Of a stretch of DNA of 64,000 nt, positions 11,216 through 22,888 are shown piece after piece. The stretch's first letter is position 1. Every line of letters starts with the position of its first letter. Both the position numbers and the translations under genes were made by a program. The notes beneath the pieces are model-generated. The model did no database searches and had not been told where the DNA came from. It saw nothing but the letters and a program-made list of their open reading frames with translations. The DNA is from Astragalus membranaceus (lineage: Eukaryota > Streptophyta > Magnoliopsida > Fabales > Fabaceae), in assembly GCA_039519185.1 (NCBI GenBank), contig CM076848.1, positions 186,742,628 to 186,806,627 of the forward strand, written 5' to 3'.

Positions 11216-13301
11216 ATGGCAGTTGGGTTGGCAATAACAAGTCAAAGTGAACAAAAGAACAATGGGAGAATAACCCTTTATGTTGTTCTCTCTTGTATGA
11301 TGGCTGCCATTGGAGGTGTTATATTTGGTTATGACATTGGTATAACAGGTGGAGTGACATCAATGGAACCATTTCTGAAGAAATTCTTTCACAACATATA
11401 CATTAAGATGAAAAAAGATGCCAAAGATAGCAGCAACTATTGCATGTTTGACAGTCAACTGTTGACCTCTTTTACATCTTCTCTTTATGTTGCTGGTTTT
11501 GTTACTTCCTTCTTTGCTTCTTATGTCACCAGAGCCTTTGGACGCAAGCCTTCAATCGTTGCAGGTGGCGCTGCATTCCTTGCCGGTACAGTCCTTGGAG
11601 GTGCAGCTTTTAATGTGTATATGCTCATAGTTGGTCGACTTTTGCTTGGAGTTGGGGTTGGTTTTGCAAACCAGGTAGCCAGTCTCTCATTGAGATCACC
11701 CTTTTTCACAGCACTAACAATAAAAGAAATATTAAAACCTTTATAGCACCGACACCTCGGGTTGAAGGCGTGTCTAATGTCTGACACGTGCACTGACACT
11801 TCAATTACTTCTATTTTTCAAATTAAAACTGGTGTCTGTGTCTGTGTCGGTGTCGTGTCTGGTGTTTGTGTCTGTGTCGGTGCTTCATAGATTAAAACAA
11901 TCTTACAACAACACAAGATTTTTAACCAAGTCTTTAGTATAAGTTGAGATTAGCGTCTGCATCTCAATTTTTTCAGTAGCACTTAACTTCTCTATAAATA
12001 TAAATATCTATAAGCTTATAAAGACCTTTTTTGTTAGCAATGAACCATAAACTTGAAACTTGAAAAACTCCAATGAACTAGAAGCTTTTTCAAATTGAAC
12101 CAAACCAATATCTAAGAAGTTTCTATAAACTGACTCTAACCAAGACTTGTCTAATATAGTAGTTTGCTTCAATTACAGTTAGACTATAATTTCTTTGAAA
12201 ATGTGTTATTGGTTTTTGCAGGCAGTCCCTCTGTATCTCTCTGAAATGGCACTACCAAGATTTAGAGGGGCAATAAACAATGGCTTCCAATTAAGCATTG
12301 GTATTGGTGCTTTATCAGCAAATCTAATCAACTATGGAACAGAAAAGATTAAAGGTGGTTATGGTTGGCGCATATCCCTATCCATGGCAGCAGTTCCAGC
12401 CTCTATCCTAACACTAGGTGCACTTTTCCTTCCAGAAACTCCCAATAGCTTACTCCAACGCAGCGAAAACCATCAAAAGGCTAAGCTAATACTTCGACGA
12501 ATTCGAGGCATAGAAGATGTGCAAGCAGAACTTGATGACCTCACTGAAGCAAGTTCTACTTCAAAAACCAATGAACAATCATTTAAGATTATATTGAAAG
12601 GAAGATATAGGCCTCAACTTGTTATGGCAATAGCAATACCATTTTTCCAGCAAGTGACAGGGATCAATGTCATTGCTTTTTATGCTCCTTTACTTTTTAG
12701 GACAATTGGGTTAGGAGAAAGTGCATCACTGTTATCAGCTGTCATGACAGGTATAGTAGGTACTGGTTCAACTTTCATATCAATGTTCATAGTAGATAAA
12801 CTTGGAAGGAGAACATTGTTTATAGTTGGGGGAATTCAAATGTTTGCATCACAGTGTATAGTTGGAGGTATATTGGCAACTCAACTTGGAGATCATGGTG
12901 GACTAAGCAAAGGGTATGCTTATATGGTTTTGGTTATGATATGTATATATGTTGCTGGGTTTGGATGGTCATGGGGACCACTTGGTTGGTTAGTACCAAG
13001 TGAGATTTTCCCTTTAGAAATTAGATCAGCTGGACAAAGTATCACAGTAGCAGTGAGCTTTTTCTTCACTTTTGTTGTTGCTCAGAGTTTTCTGATCATG
13101 CTTTGCCACTTTAAGTCTGGGATTTTTTTCTTCTTTGGAGGTTGGGTGATTGTGATGACTGTGTTTGTGTATTATTTCCTACCGGAGACAAAAAATGTTC
13201 CACTTGAACAGATGGAGAAAGTGTGGCAACAACATTGGTTTTGGAAGAGAATAGTGGGCGAAATGAGTGAAAATTGTAAAGGGGAAGTATGCTTCATGTA
13301 A
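11216..13301 (+). CDS. Hexose/H+ symporter, HEX6/STP-like, gene 2 of tandem pair
   Basis: Two exons (11216-11674 and 12222-13301) give about 512 residues. The protein is a 12-helix MFS monosaccharide-proton symporter and a close paralog of the neighbouring gene 1. The N-terminus MAVGLAITS matches the start of HEX6-like carriers. Marks seen are FGYDIGITGG, NYCMFDSQ and MLCHFKSG (lid cysteines), FGRKPS, PETPNS, DKLGRR, WGPLGWLVPSEIFPLEIRSAGQS and FLPETKN. The second intron position matches gene 1 (after FANQ), but the GIS/G intron of gene 1 is missing, so one copy lost or gained an intron. Its C-terminus is longer (GEMSENCKGEVCFM). The frame is intact. The sugar transported cannot be read from sequence alone. 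Confidence 0.96.
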
Positions 13302-13642
13302 AATATAAATCCAAAGTTCTACAGATGTTAGCAGACTTGAGTAAGTGAATCTAGCTCTTCTAAAGTGAACACTTCACTTTAGAAGGTGAATTAAAGTAAC
13401 TACTAACTACCAGTTAATATTACATGCAAATGCATGACAAATCATAGATATATTAACATATCTAACACTAATTTTCTCGCCAATGGTTAAAACTCTAACT
13501 TCAACATTTCCATGTTTGAAAATACTAGGACTTTAATATATAAGCACATTTGTATGCCATCAAGTTTCCTCAATCAACACAATTAGCATACTGACATGAA
13601 TTTAGATGTTGGAAGATACCAATTTCTTGAACGGGCTATCTT

Positions 13643-16600
13643 TCAGGGTAGCACCGTAAAGACTTCTACATCTTTCATTGCAGGGCTCCTTACTGAGTAT
13701 TTGAATGTCCAACCATGACAGGCACCAGCATGTTCCCCCATTTTATTAAGGGCAACCACAGCTCCCACAAAGTCTGGAAATTTTCTTGTTATTCGTGCCA
13801 TTGCATCCTTAGCAGCAAGTTTTGGTTCCATTCCCAATCTCATGCTTTCCACAACTTGATAGCTGAAAATTGACTGCAAGTGTTAATCATGAAAATTACT
13901 ACGAGAACACACGTGAGATGATCAATAAAAGCTGCATATATACAAGAATGCTTGGATAAACAGCTTAATCAAGCGCTTATCATATAAGTACTTATGCATA
14001 AGCTGTTTATATAATAAAGGATAAAATAATGTTAAACTATTTTTCTGTAAGTCATAAGCTGTTCTCATTAGCTATCTTGTGGAGCTTATGGAAATTAGCT
14101 GAAAACAGCTTATGAACATGTCATAAGCTGTTTCCATAAGTTCTCCCAAATAGTCTCACAAGTGCTTATGCCATTAGATAAGCCCAAATAAGCTGATCCA
14201 AACGGCCCCTAAACCTACTTGAAACTACTAATAGTGTAAAGAGTGTGTCTATGTATCCTTTGATTCCCTGCCCCAATTTATATTGAAAAGATTAGATATG
14301 GCTTGCTATAGTTGTTGGTGACATTTTTCATTGTGACCAATACCACTATACATTTACCGAAAGGTCAAAACAATCAAACACAAGAACTTCAGAATTTGAA
14401 CTAGAGGCTTTATGGAATTTCTATAGTACCATGGAAGGAAGCGCATCATGATGTCACCATCCCCAGTTGCACAACATGCACCAACTTCATCAACAGCATA
14501 TGCTGAAGATCCAACTATGGGACCATCACCTACCCTGTAGTCATGAACAATTTTCAAAATAAAACTCAATTATAAGAAGCATTTATATAACAAAATAAGT
14601 GTGATTCATATTCGCTGCATTAACAAAATAAGAAATGAAACAATCTTCCGATTTCTAATGTTGGCCCCCACGAGGTTACCTGCCAGGAATCTTGAATGTT
14701 GCCCCGTTAGTTGATGTGCCAACAGCAATGTGTCCCACCTATGAAAAATAAAAATGTGTCATTTGCATTGATAATATGATGTACACAAATCAAATTTCAA
14801 GTTATTACTTATCATGATAATCTTACTCTATCAATAACAGCCATTGATATAGTATCATGGCTGTGAAGACCAACATGACCAACATGAAGTAATCTTGGCA
14901 TCTGATCAATATTTGCACATGTTTTATCAGGATGCACCGGATAATTTGTTGGCCGATAAGGACCACAACTATTTTCAGGTACTACATTTTTCCTGAAATT
15001 TGGTTGGCAGCTGATTTTTTTCCATTTCGTCCACTTCTCTATAGATTCTGATGAACTCAGGTTTGTAGGTCCTGGAAGACCCATTGAAATTGCAAATTCT
15101 GATGCTTTCTCTCCTACCAGCAAAGTGTGCTCAGTATGTTGCATCACTAACCTAGCAGCCTTGATTCCATCCTTTACATATCTCATGGCAGCAACAGCTC
15201 CAACTTCCATGGTTACCTATGTATCCCCTTAGCAGAAGATGGGACCAAAAATCGTGTTAATGCATGAAAAAATGGAATGCGAGAAAGAAAAGAATTAACA
15301 GCTATAGAACATGGTAATTGGTAGTTACCCCATCCATGATCAGAGCATCAATTGTAGTTTCTCCACTCTCATCTGGACTCCCACCCGGACCAACTGTTTT
15401 GAATAGGAAAATCAGAAGAGATGCCCATGTTTACTTAATATTAAACAAACAAACTCAAAAGGACCAAATCTTGCGCAGGTGTGCGCATTCACATGTGAGT
15501 TGAGCAAAATAAAGGGATATTTCACAACTCTCCTCTTCTTATCAAGCAAACTTTATTACCAATATCAACCTTCCCAACAAGTTATTTTCAAAAGTGACAA
15601 CAAACAAGTCACACTTGAAAGGCTTGTTTGATGAGTGATGACCATGATAAAGAGATAGGATATGATAAGTTCATCATATCATACTTTAATCTACTGTTTG
15701 ATGTGTCAGCGTCAATAAGATAGGATAAGCTAGTCACGTCACTTGGGGTTGCAGGGATGTGTGGCATTTAGATTTGATGTACACACACATAAATATATCC
15801 TAGCATGTCATTATCAGGTACGCATCAAACATAATAATGCTATTTTGTTGTTATCACATGCATATCAAACACATGATAGGATAAATACTTATCATGTCTC
15901 TATCTTATCCTATCGTCTATCGTTCTCCAACTCTATATCCTATCGTGTCTCTATCGTATTTTAACCATCAAACAGACCTGAATAATAATATTAAGCCATA
16001 GAGAATTTACAAATTTCTTGTAATAATAGAGCATGTAAAAACAACAAGCTCCTGCTATGCAAAAACAACATTCTGTGAAGCCAGGGTTAGTATTATTCCA
16101 ATAAAGCACTCGGCAAGAAAGGAACAAGCTGTTACTCAAAATCAATGTACAAACATTTCAAAATCACAATAATGAGAGATAATCTCACAATTGTTGCTAA
16201 CACACTAAACCAAAAAAACAGAAAAATAAAACATATGTCCAATCATATTTCACCATGTAATCACGTTATAAGTATTAATTATTGAATCATGTTACATCTC
16301 ACACAGCCACCATATTGTTACTAAACTCAAAAAAGGAAACACAATTGGCAGTTTCCATTCAATACAAACTAAATAACAAAATTCATAAGATCAGAGATAG
16401 ATGTTACAATGTCACTATGTAATCATTTAACTCAAAAACAGGAAGCAAGATAATTTGCAATTTTCATTCAATACAAAAAATAAATGACAAAAGTCTTATT
16501 GAAAACTACATATGAATATGATCTTCCAAAGAATCAAGTCCCTCACCTGTTCCGTCACACCTAAGTTCCTCACAAGTGGAGCAACCTTCAACCACAGAAT

Positions 16601-17048
16601 CAACAGCAGAAGAGCCACCATCAACAGCCCTCCAAGCAGCTCTAACAGCCTCAACAAACGGCCATGTGCTCACAACCAATGGGTACTGCTGCTCCATTTC
16701 CACAGTTCCATGCCCCGCTACCTGATCACAAACATGTAATGATGTAAAACAAGACCCGTCCCAAAATAAGCCACAAAATGTTAAGTTTCAATAAAAAGAA
16801 ACAAAACCCAATTAAGAGTTTGTCCCAAAGTTTCTGAATTTGAGTATTGGAAAATTCAAAATGGTTCATTTTTTTCACCCTGACTTTCTGAACAGAATAG
16901 AGAAAATGAAAAATGTGAGTGAGAGAAGAGTATTATGGTGTGGTGTGTTGAGTACCAGAGAGAGTAAATGGAAGAATAAGATGAAGTTGAAGGGCTTTGC
17001 AGTTGCAGCCATGGAGAGGGGTCTTGTACCACTGTTCTTGTAAGCCAT
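13643..17048 (-). CDS. Isoaspartyl peptidase/L-asparaginase 3-like (N4-GlcNAc-asparaginase type)
   Basis: Seven exons on the minus strand: 17048-16956, 16721-16547, 15393-15329, 15216-14827, 14738-14680, 14534-14430 and 13862-13643. All have GT-AG borders and matching phases, giving 356-368 residues depending on the ATG (17012 or 17048). It matches, from memory, the Arabidopsis At5g61540 protein. Family members are Ntn hydrolases that self-cleave before a catalytic Thr, and this Thr is present in the GTSTNG motif of exon 5. Exon 1 encodes a hydrophobic leader (FNFILFFHLLSL), probably a signal peptide, which fits the ATG at 17012. Oddity: in exon 6 the stretch that I recall as DDEVGGCGATGDGD reads VDEVGACCATGDGD. 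Introns 2 and 6 carry MITE-like repeats. Confidence 0.93.
13953..14213. repeat. MITE-like repeat rich in AAGCTGTTT/CTTAT motifs (asparaginase intron 6)
   Basis: It runs from GGATAAACAGCTTAATCAAGCGC to AAGCTGATCCAAACGGCCCC. It is full of CATAAGCTGTTT and AGCTTATG words in both orientations. The same family recurs in the prohibitin intron at 31990-32445. The ends are roughly complementary (GTTTGGATAA versus GATCCAAAC), as in a foldback element. No target duplication was defined. Confidence 0.6.
15621..15978. mobile_element. Foldback MITE in asparaginase intron 2
   Basis: The left end GGCTTGTTTGATGAGT and right end AACCATCAAACAGACC are imperfect inverses. The interior holds many GATAGGATA/TATCCTATC words on both arms, which would fold back. 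The superfamily is not resolved. The remaining bulk of the intron (15979-16546) shows nothing distinctive. Confidence 0.55.
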
Positions 17049-17165
17049 TGTTAGAAATAGAAACCCCAAAATCCTCTTACCGAGTCATAAATAATAGAGC
17101 AATTCATTTTAAACCAAAAAGTCATTTACCTGTGTACTACTTAAGATTTACCGTATAGTAGTATT

Positions 17166-17232
17166 GGCTTAAATATCATTTAAGCCGTAAATATTATGCT
17201 TATCCATTTATCTCTGTAAAAAAACTCTCAAA
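17166..17232. mobile_element. Left outer fragment of a split Mutator-type MITE
   Basis: This 67-bp stretch starts GGCTTAAATATC and ends AAAAAAACTCTCAAA. It aligns at roughly 80% by eye with the reverse complement of the right end of the element at 28312. It stops exactly where Harbinger-type purine-rich sequence begins. The other half continues at 27992, so the 10.7 kb between is an insertion. Confidence 0.7.
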
Positions 17233-18923
17233 GGAGTCAAAGGAGGAGGGGAAGGGAAGGCTTAGGAGGGGGAGGGGAAGGAAGGGGAGGAGGAGGGGAA
17301 GAGAAGGCTTAGGAAGGGGAGGGGAAGGAAGGGGAGGGGAGGAGGAGGGGAGGGAAAACCCGACCCTTATTTGGAAGTTCCAATTTGTTGCAAAGAAGGG
17401 AAATGAGGGGTTAGATTTATAAATTGACTTTTGTGCCATTTGCTATTTAATTGGATCCATTCCACACTACCTTTGTTGCTTGCATTCTTATTTTTTTTGG
17501 CTTTTTTTTTACAATTACATTTTTTTGCTGCCCTTGCTGTATACATTTTTTTTCTACAATTACAATTTTTTACCATTATATACCCTATTTTTTTAGGCTG
17601 GTTTTTAACTGGTTTTTAATTAAATGGCAAACTTGAACGTTTATTTTGTTATAATAGTTTTTGCTATTATTTTTTTCAAAAGAATGTTAAATATTATTTA
17701 AAATTATAATGAATTATAAGCCAATTGATTCATTTAATTTAAACTACTTTTTGTATATAGATTTTGTTTTAAATTTCAGAATTTATATAAATAACAAACT
17801 TAATCGATTAAAATAAAATAAATTTCATAAATTTATATAAATTTACATATCATTGAAAATGAAAATACGCAACCAAATTGAATTTTAAATTCAATATTTC
17901 ACTTGAAAATTAGAAAATTCAAAATGAGATAATGCTCGCCAACTCGAAATTACACCGACATTGTTTTTGAAATAAAATAGACAATGGTAATGGTAATTGT
18001 AATGCGCTATCAAATCTTCTAGTTAGAGACCAAAACATTCTTTCCTTTTTTGAGAGAGTCGACTTCAAGAAACCGGTATAAACATTCATTACCTGCACCC
18101 AAAGGAAAACACCGGAACGTCAACATAGCAACCAGAATGTCAAAACCTATGCAAGTAACTCTTTAAAAGCTTTTTTGTGAACTGCATTGCTCTTTTTAAA
18201 GGCATTGCTGCACTATGACCCTTCTAGGTGGCAGTGCACCATAGACTTTCATACCTTCAAGAAACTCCCATTTACCATTCCTTTACAAAAATCAATAGCA
18301 ACATCAAAAACCACTCCAACCAGAGTAACCCACATCGCAACCAAACAAAACAACAAACAATCCTATATTTCTAACCTTGTATCAAGTATCAGTACTATTT
18401 TTCCTTTCATTGTAATAAAAAAAAAGTATCAGTACTATTTGAACAAATGCATGCGTCTCATGGTAAGGCAATGCACACAAAATCAAATCCTCATTGTTGT
18501 ACACATGAACCTTGAAGCTCAAAACAAAATCACATCAAAAGACGAAATCAAATTCTCATAGTTGTTCATTTTAGAAATCGAATGCACAGATTCAAAGCCA
18601 AGGAAAAGGAAACCTCATCCTAACAAAGACAAACTAATAAAGACAAACTAACAGTCTTCAAAACTGTATAAAAAAAAACAGCCTTCAAAGTGAACATCCA
18701 ATGAAGAAAATATCTATCAATCCTTTATCTCAACCATGAAAGTTACATTGTATGGCAATCCTCAGACCATACCCTTTATTTTTATATGCCACCAAATCTT
18801 CCAGTATATATGTTTTTTTTTCAGTCTAATATGCAGTTTTAATAAGCCAGATTATGTACACCACTAGTAATTCCAATATTAGCAGCAATTCACACTCAAA
18901 AGAATGAGTTATATTTCTTGTCT

Positions 18924-19595
18924 TTACAAAGATGCAATAAACTCAATGATGAGATCCACCATATGAGAATCATAAGCAGGCCCTTCCATTTGGAAATGGC
19001 CTACCCCATCAATTAGATGTGTTTCAACACGTCCTGCTGCAGAACTAAGCTTGTTTTTCAGCTTCTTCACACTAGTGAATCCATCCCGCGTTCCCATAAT
19101 AAAGAGTTTTGGTTTTGGGGATTGTAGGATGGCTTTGTGGTGGCGTCCAAAGAGGATTGAGGCAGTCATGCCGAATGGATAACCTATGCTTACATAGCCA
19201 ATGACCTGTTCGATTTGATCAACAGCGGAACCTGCTATAGGTGCACCTGCGGAAGAACCAACGAGGAGAATCCTATGAAGAGAGAGAGTGCTGGAAAGCC
19301 AATTGGAGACAGCAACGACATCCTTAACTTCAGCAAAGCCGGTTAGAGAAGGTCTTCCAGTAGAGCTGCCAACGCCTCTCATGTCAAAAGTAACCGCGGC
19401 GTAACCATTTTGAGCCAAACCAGAAGCAATTCCTTTGAGAAGACCCTGCGAACCACCCAAAACAGAGTATGGGTGGACCAGAACGATCGCCAAGTTGTCG
19501 TCTTTAACCTCTCCTTCTGGTTTGAACAATCTTGTACGGACCTTCACTCCGTCGCTGCTTTCCACCGTGAACGACTCCAGTGTGTAGTTTGACAT
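18924..19595 (-). CDS. Alpha/beta hydrolase, small serine hydrolase-like
   Basis: One intronless frame of 223 residues starting at the ATG at 19595 (MSNYTLESF). The fold is that of a compact alpha/beta hydrolase. There is an N-terminal beta-strand block, an oxyanion-type HPYS loop, and TFDMRGVGSS. The nucleophile elbow is GSSAG with Ser115, the acid is Asp171 (TRDGF), and His200 is in GVGHF. The catalytic triad is therefore complete. Plants have similar uncharacterised proteins of about this length, so this copy looks full size. Substrate unknown. It lies inside the Harbinger-like element 1, on the same strand as that element's own leader, so the element may supply its promoter. No frameshift or stop is seen. 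Confidence 0.88.
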   Translation of the reverse strand: MSNYTLESFTVESSDGVKVRTRLFKPEGEVKDDNLAIVLVHPYSVLGGSQGLLKGIASGLAQNGYAAVTFDMRGVGSSTGRPSLTGFAEVKDVVAVSNWLSSTLSLHRILLVGSSAGAPIAGSAVDQIEQVIGYVSIGYPFGMTASILFGRHHKAILQSPKPKLFIMGTRDGFTSVKKLKNKLSSAAGRVETHLIDGVGHFQMEGPAYDSHMVDLIIEFIASL

Positions 19596-20679
19596 TGTGC
19601 TCAAACCTCACAATACCTTCAAGTATATATGTATTATGCACAAAAACTGATAAATAAATTTGAAGATTTATATGCCACCAAAATCAAAAACCTATGCAAG
19701 TAAGTAATGCAACTAACATCCATGATCCATACACTTTTTTCTAGCTTGCTCTAAGATTGATTCTAAAAAGCATGTATAATTAGAAAATAAACCATTAAAT
19801 CAAATAGTATATTGAAAATCCAAACCATAATCAACAAAAAACCAGAGAAAATCTAGAAAATCAGAGAGTTCCAAAATTTGAAACTAATAGATGCTCAGAA
19901 ACATGCTAATTGGACATGCAATGCAAGTGCATTTCATTTCAAAAACTTGAAACAAATAGATGCTCAGAAACATAAGGAGTTCCAAAATTCATATTGATAA
20001 AACAATCTACCTAAAACAATACTGATGCATCTGAATGAACTTGAAGTTCCAAACTCATGGTTATAACCTAAGAAATGGGTAAGTAGAGAATCATGATTAT
20101 AATAACAACATCTGACGACAACAGAAATTTGCATTTACTTCAGTTAAATAACTATGCTCCATGGAATAACTTAATATGCAAGACTTTGACAAATTTAGAG
20201 GATCAAGTTTAACAACATGAAATTGAAAGAAAATATAGATTTCATTAAAGGACTTAAAACTACTACTAAGTTCAGATGATCAACATCATGAAGTTTGAAC
20301 CTTTGCAATAAATGGAATAAGTAACATATCTGCATTAGCTAAAAATAGAACTCTTTTTATTAAACAACTAAATAGAACACCTGGAACATATCATCCATTG
20401 GGTAAGGTTCTCAATATGAAGTTGTAAAAATCTTTCGCAAACCATGCTTATTGGAAGTTCAAGCTTCAAAGTCAACAGATTCAAAGCAAATGAAAGAAAG
20501 GAATGAATATTGCATTACAAGCTTCTCATTCAATCAGATTACAAAAAAAACACATAACAAACAATATAATCATGAACTAGAAGCATAACACACCTATGTC
20601 TGGTTTCAGCTAGCACCTCCCATCCCACCATGAAATCGAATATTTACTCAAACAATCTTCCTGGATTTACAAAGAAACA

Positions 20680-21184
20680 TGCAAACAGATCAATTTCGAG
20701 AATGAGCAAATCTGGAAAATCAGAAGATAAAATTGGAAGAAGAAGAAATCACAATCCAAATCCCCTAAATCGAAACCGAAATCAAAATCGAAACCGAAAC
20801 CAAAACCGAAATAACAGAGAGATCGTCGAGAGAAATCAAAACCGAAATTGAGAGAGAGATCGTCGAGAGAGAGGGATCGATTCAGAGAGGGTCGAGAGGA
20901 ACCAGAGAACAGAGAACGAGAGAGAACTGAACGAGAACGTGAAATTAGGGTTTGTACAAAAATGGAATTTTCATATTGTCATGAGGGTAAAATGGTCATT
21001 ATGCATTTCAAACCTCCTGGAACCCCCCAAATTGGGGGAACTCGAAAATGGACCATTAGGAGGGGTTAGGAGGGCTGATAAAAATCCCCAAAACCATCCC
21101 CTTGTTTTTTTAAACTCCCAAACAAGGGGTTCCTTCCCCACAAGCCTCCCCTTCCCCTCCCAACTCCCCCTCGCAAACAGACCC
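20680..21184 (-). mobile_element. Internal Harbinger-type right end
   Basis: A purine-rich minus-strand leader (GAGAGAGATCGTCGAGAG, 20820-20950) is followed by an end block with the GGTTAGGAGGGCT motif. It finishes CTCCCCCTCGCAAACAGACCC at 21184, then TTA. It is about as similar to the right ends at 24299 and 27988 as those are to each other. Its own left end was not found separately, so it is either a nested element that lost its left end or an internal duplication. Confidence 0.65.
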
Positions 21185-21187
21185 TTA

Positions 21188-22079
21188 GGTTTTTCTTGAA
21201 ATCTTGTGACAATAAAGTTTAGAATAAGAAGATTGAGGTTCCAGGATGTGTTTGAACTGAGCTTCAAATGAAGTTGATGCATGTTATGGTTTTTTTGTGA
21301 GCTTGCTATCTTAAGATTGCCGTATGGTTGATGTAATGTTATGAATGAATGAGTTGTGAATTGATGTGTGAACTGATGTGTGAGTTGTTCATATATTCGA
21401 GTGTTTGATTGGATTGTAATGAAGTGATTTGTAATGTTTAAACTGATTGCATGATAGTTAGGATTGGTTGGAAGACTTTGGGAGTGAGTTAAAAATGTAA
21501 AAACAGAGTTCTGAAATCTGCAGTACACACCGGTCGTGCAAGTCTCTCATAGAGACTTTTCGATAGCCTTCCGACTATTTTGTTCGTATATTTTGATCCG
21601 GAACTCTGATTCGAGTGTTCTTGGATGCGTTGGAAAGCTAACAAAAAGTTCTACAACTATGAATAAATAATGAAATGTGATTTTAAACTCATTCCAAGAA
21701 GTCTTCCTACCTTATCCTAACCACCCCCTTGGAGTATAGTGAAAATGCTATTTACATTAGATGAATGACTCTAAAATGTTGTGTGACATATTTATCTCTT
21801 TTGAGATTGACATTATATGTATTTGATCGGATCTCTTTTGGATTATGCTATCAGTTAAAAGATGGTAAAAAAAAAACCTTATAGTTATTGGTGAGGTGCG
21901 TGTTAGTAACTCACTGAGATTTCTTTGAAAATTTCACCCTTTATATGTTTGTGGCTTTTTCAGATAAGCAGAGGAGATGAGTTTTCCAAGGGGCGAATAT
22001 ATGTATACAGTTTTAGAACAGGATCAATCCATAAACACATGATTGACAGGATCAATCCAATAGTTGTCTAATGGGTTGG
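21188..22079. other. Unassigned DNA inside Harbinger element 1
   Basis: Mixed AT-rich sequence of about 890 bp after the internal right end. No gene, RNA gene or clear repeat boundary was recognised. Confidence 0.3.
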
Positions 22080-22185
22080 GATGGGCTTGATTATTCAGAT
22101 GTATTTGATCCAGTAGCAAGAGTTGAAACAGTGAGATTAGTGGTTGTTCTTGCAAACTCAAAGGGGGTGGAACCTGTTTCAACAC
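22080..22185 (+). pseudogene. Ty1/copia reverse transcriptase fragment
   Basis: In the plus frame around 22085-22180 the translation contains DYSDVFDPVARVETVRL, the diagnostic start of the copia RT domain (usually a D-Y-x-E-T-F-x-P-V-A type motif). Only this short piece is left, without integrase or RNase H. Confidence 0.65.
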
Positions 22186-22802
22186 ATAACTAACTGCCAA
22201 CCGAAAACTGTAGTTCAGTTACAGACTATTGTAGAGAGGCTTAGGTGTAGTTGGTTCTAGAACTAAGATTAGGGTATGATATAACCTGTGTAGCTGTAGC
22301 TGAAAGCTAATACTCTATATACACACTTTATCAGAGAAAGTGTTAGTAATTGAATAGTTTCAATCTAGAAGATAACCACAATGCAAACAAGCAAATAAAA
22401 TATTCAAATTCACTCATGTGTTAGAATGTAGATTACACAAAGGAATTTCAAAGAAATGTAATATTCAAATTCACTCATGAAAATTAAGAAACTGATGAAG
22501 CATTGAAGGTGCAATACCATTTGGGATGAATAACTATCATCCACTAACTATAACAATACTATCAAAATGGGGATAATATTATTTTTAATTTAATTACCAT
22601 TTCCCCACCGTAAAATCACAGGTTTCAAATTAAGTGAGAGGGGAATGATGCCACCACAATAATGATGGATGGCATGATCATCAGTATAAGCTGTTGACTC
22701 AGATAAAAGACACGATCTGAGCACAAACATCAAGCATGCCACCATAGACAATATGTTGAGAAATAAAAAATTAAACAAATCGATCCACAAACAAGAAGAG
22801 AC

Positions 22803-22888
22803 CTGATTTAAGAGGCAGCTGCAGTTAGGAAGCACTAGCAAAAAGGGCCCTAGCTTTTGATGTTTTGCTAGCAACTCTGATAGATACA
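22803..22888 (-). pseudogene. Captured exon of a KH-domain (STAR/SPIN1-like) gene
   Basis: An 86-bp minus-strand exon is bordered by a good acceptor (T8 tract then GCAG) and a GT donor. It encodes YLSELLAKHQKLGPF followed by LLVLPNCSCLLNQ. This resembles the N-terminal exon of plant KH-domain RNA-binding proteins related to SPIN1 and Quaking, where an intron follows the LLNQ position. The rest of the gene, including the KH domain, is absent nearby. It lies inside Harbinger element 1, so it is probably a transposon-captured fragment. Confidence 0.65.
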
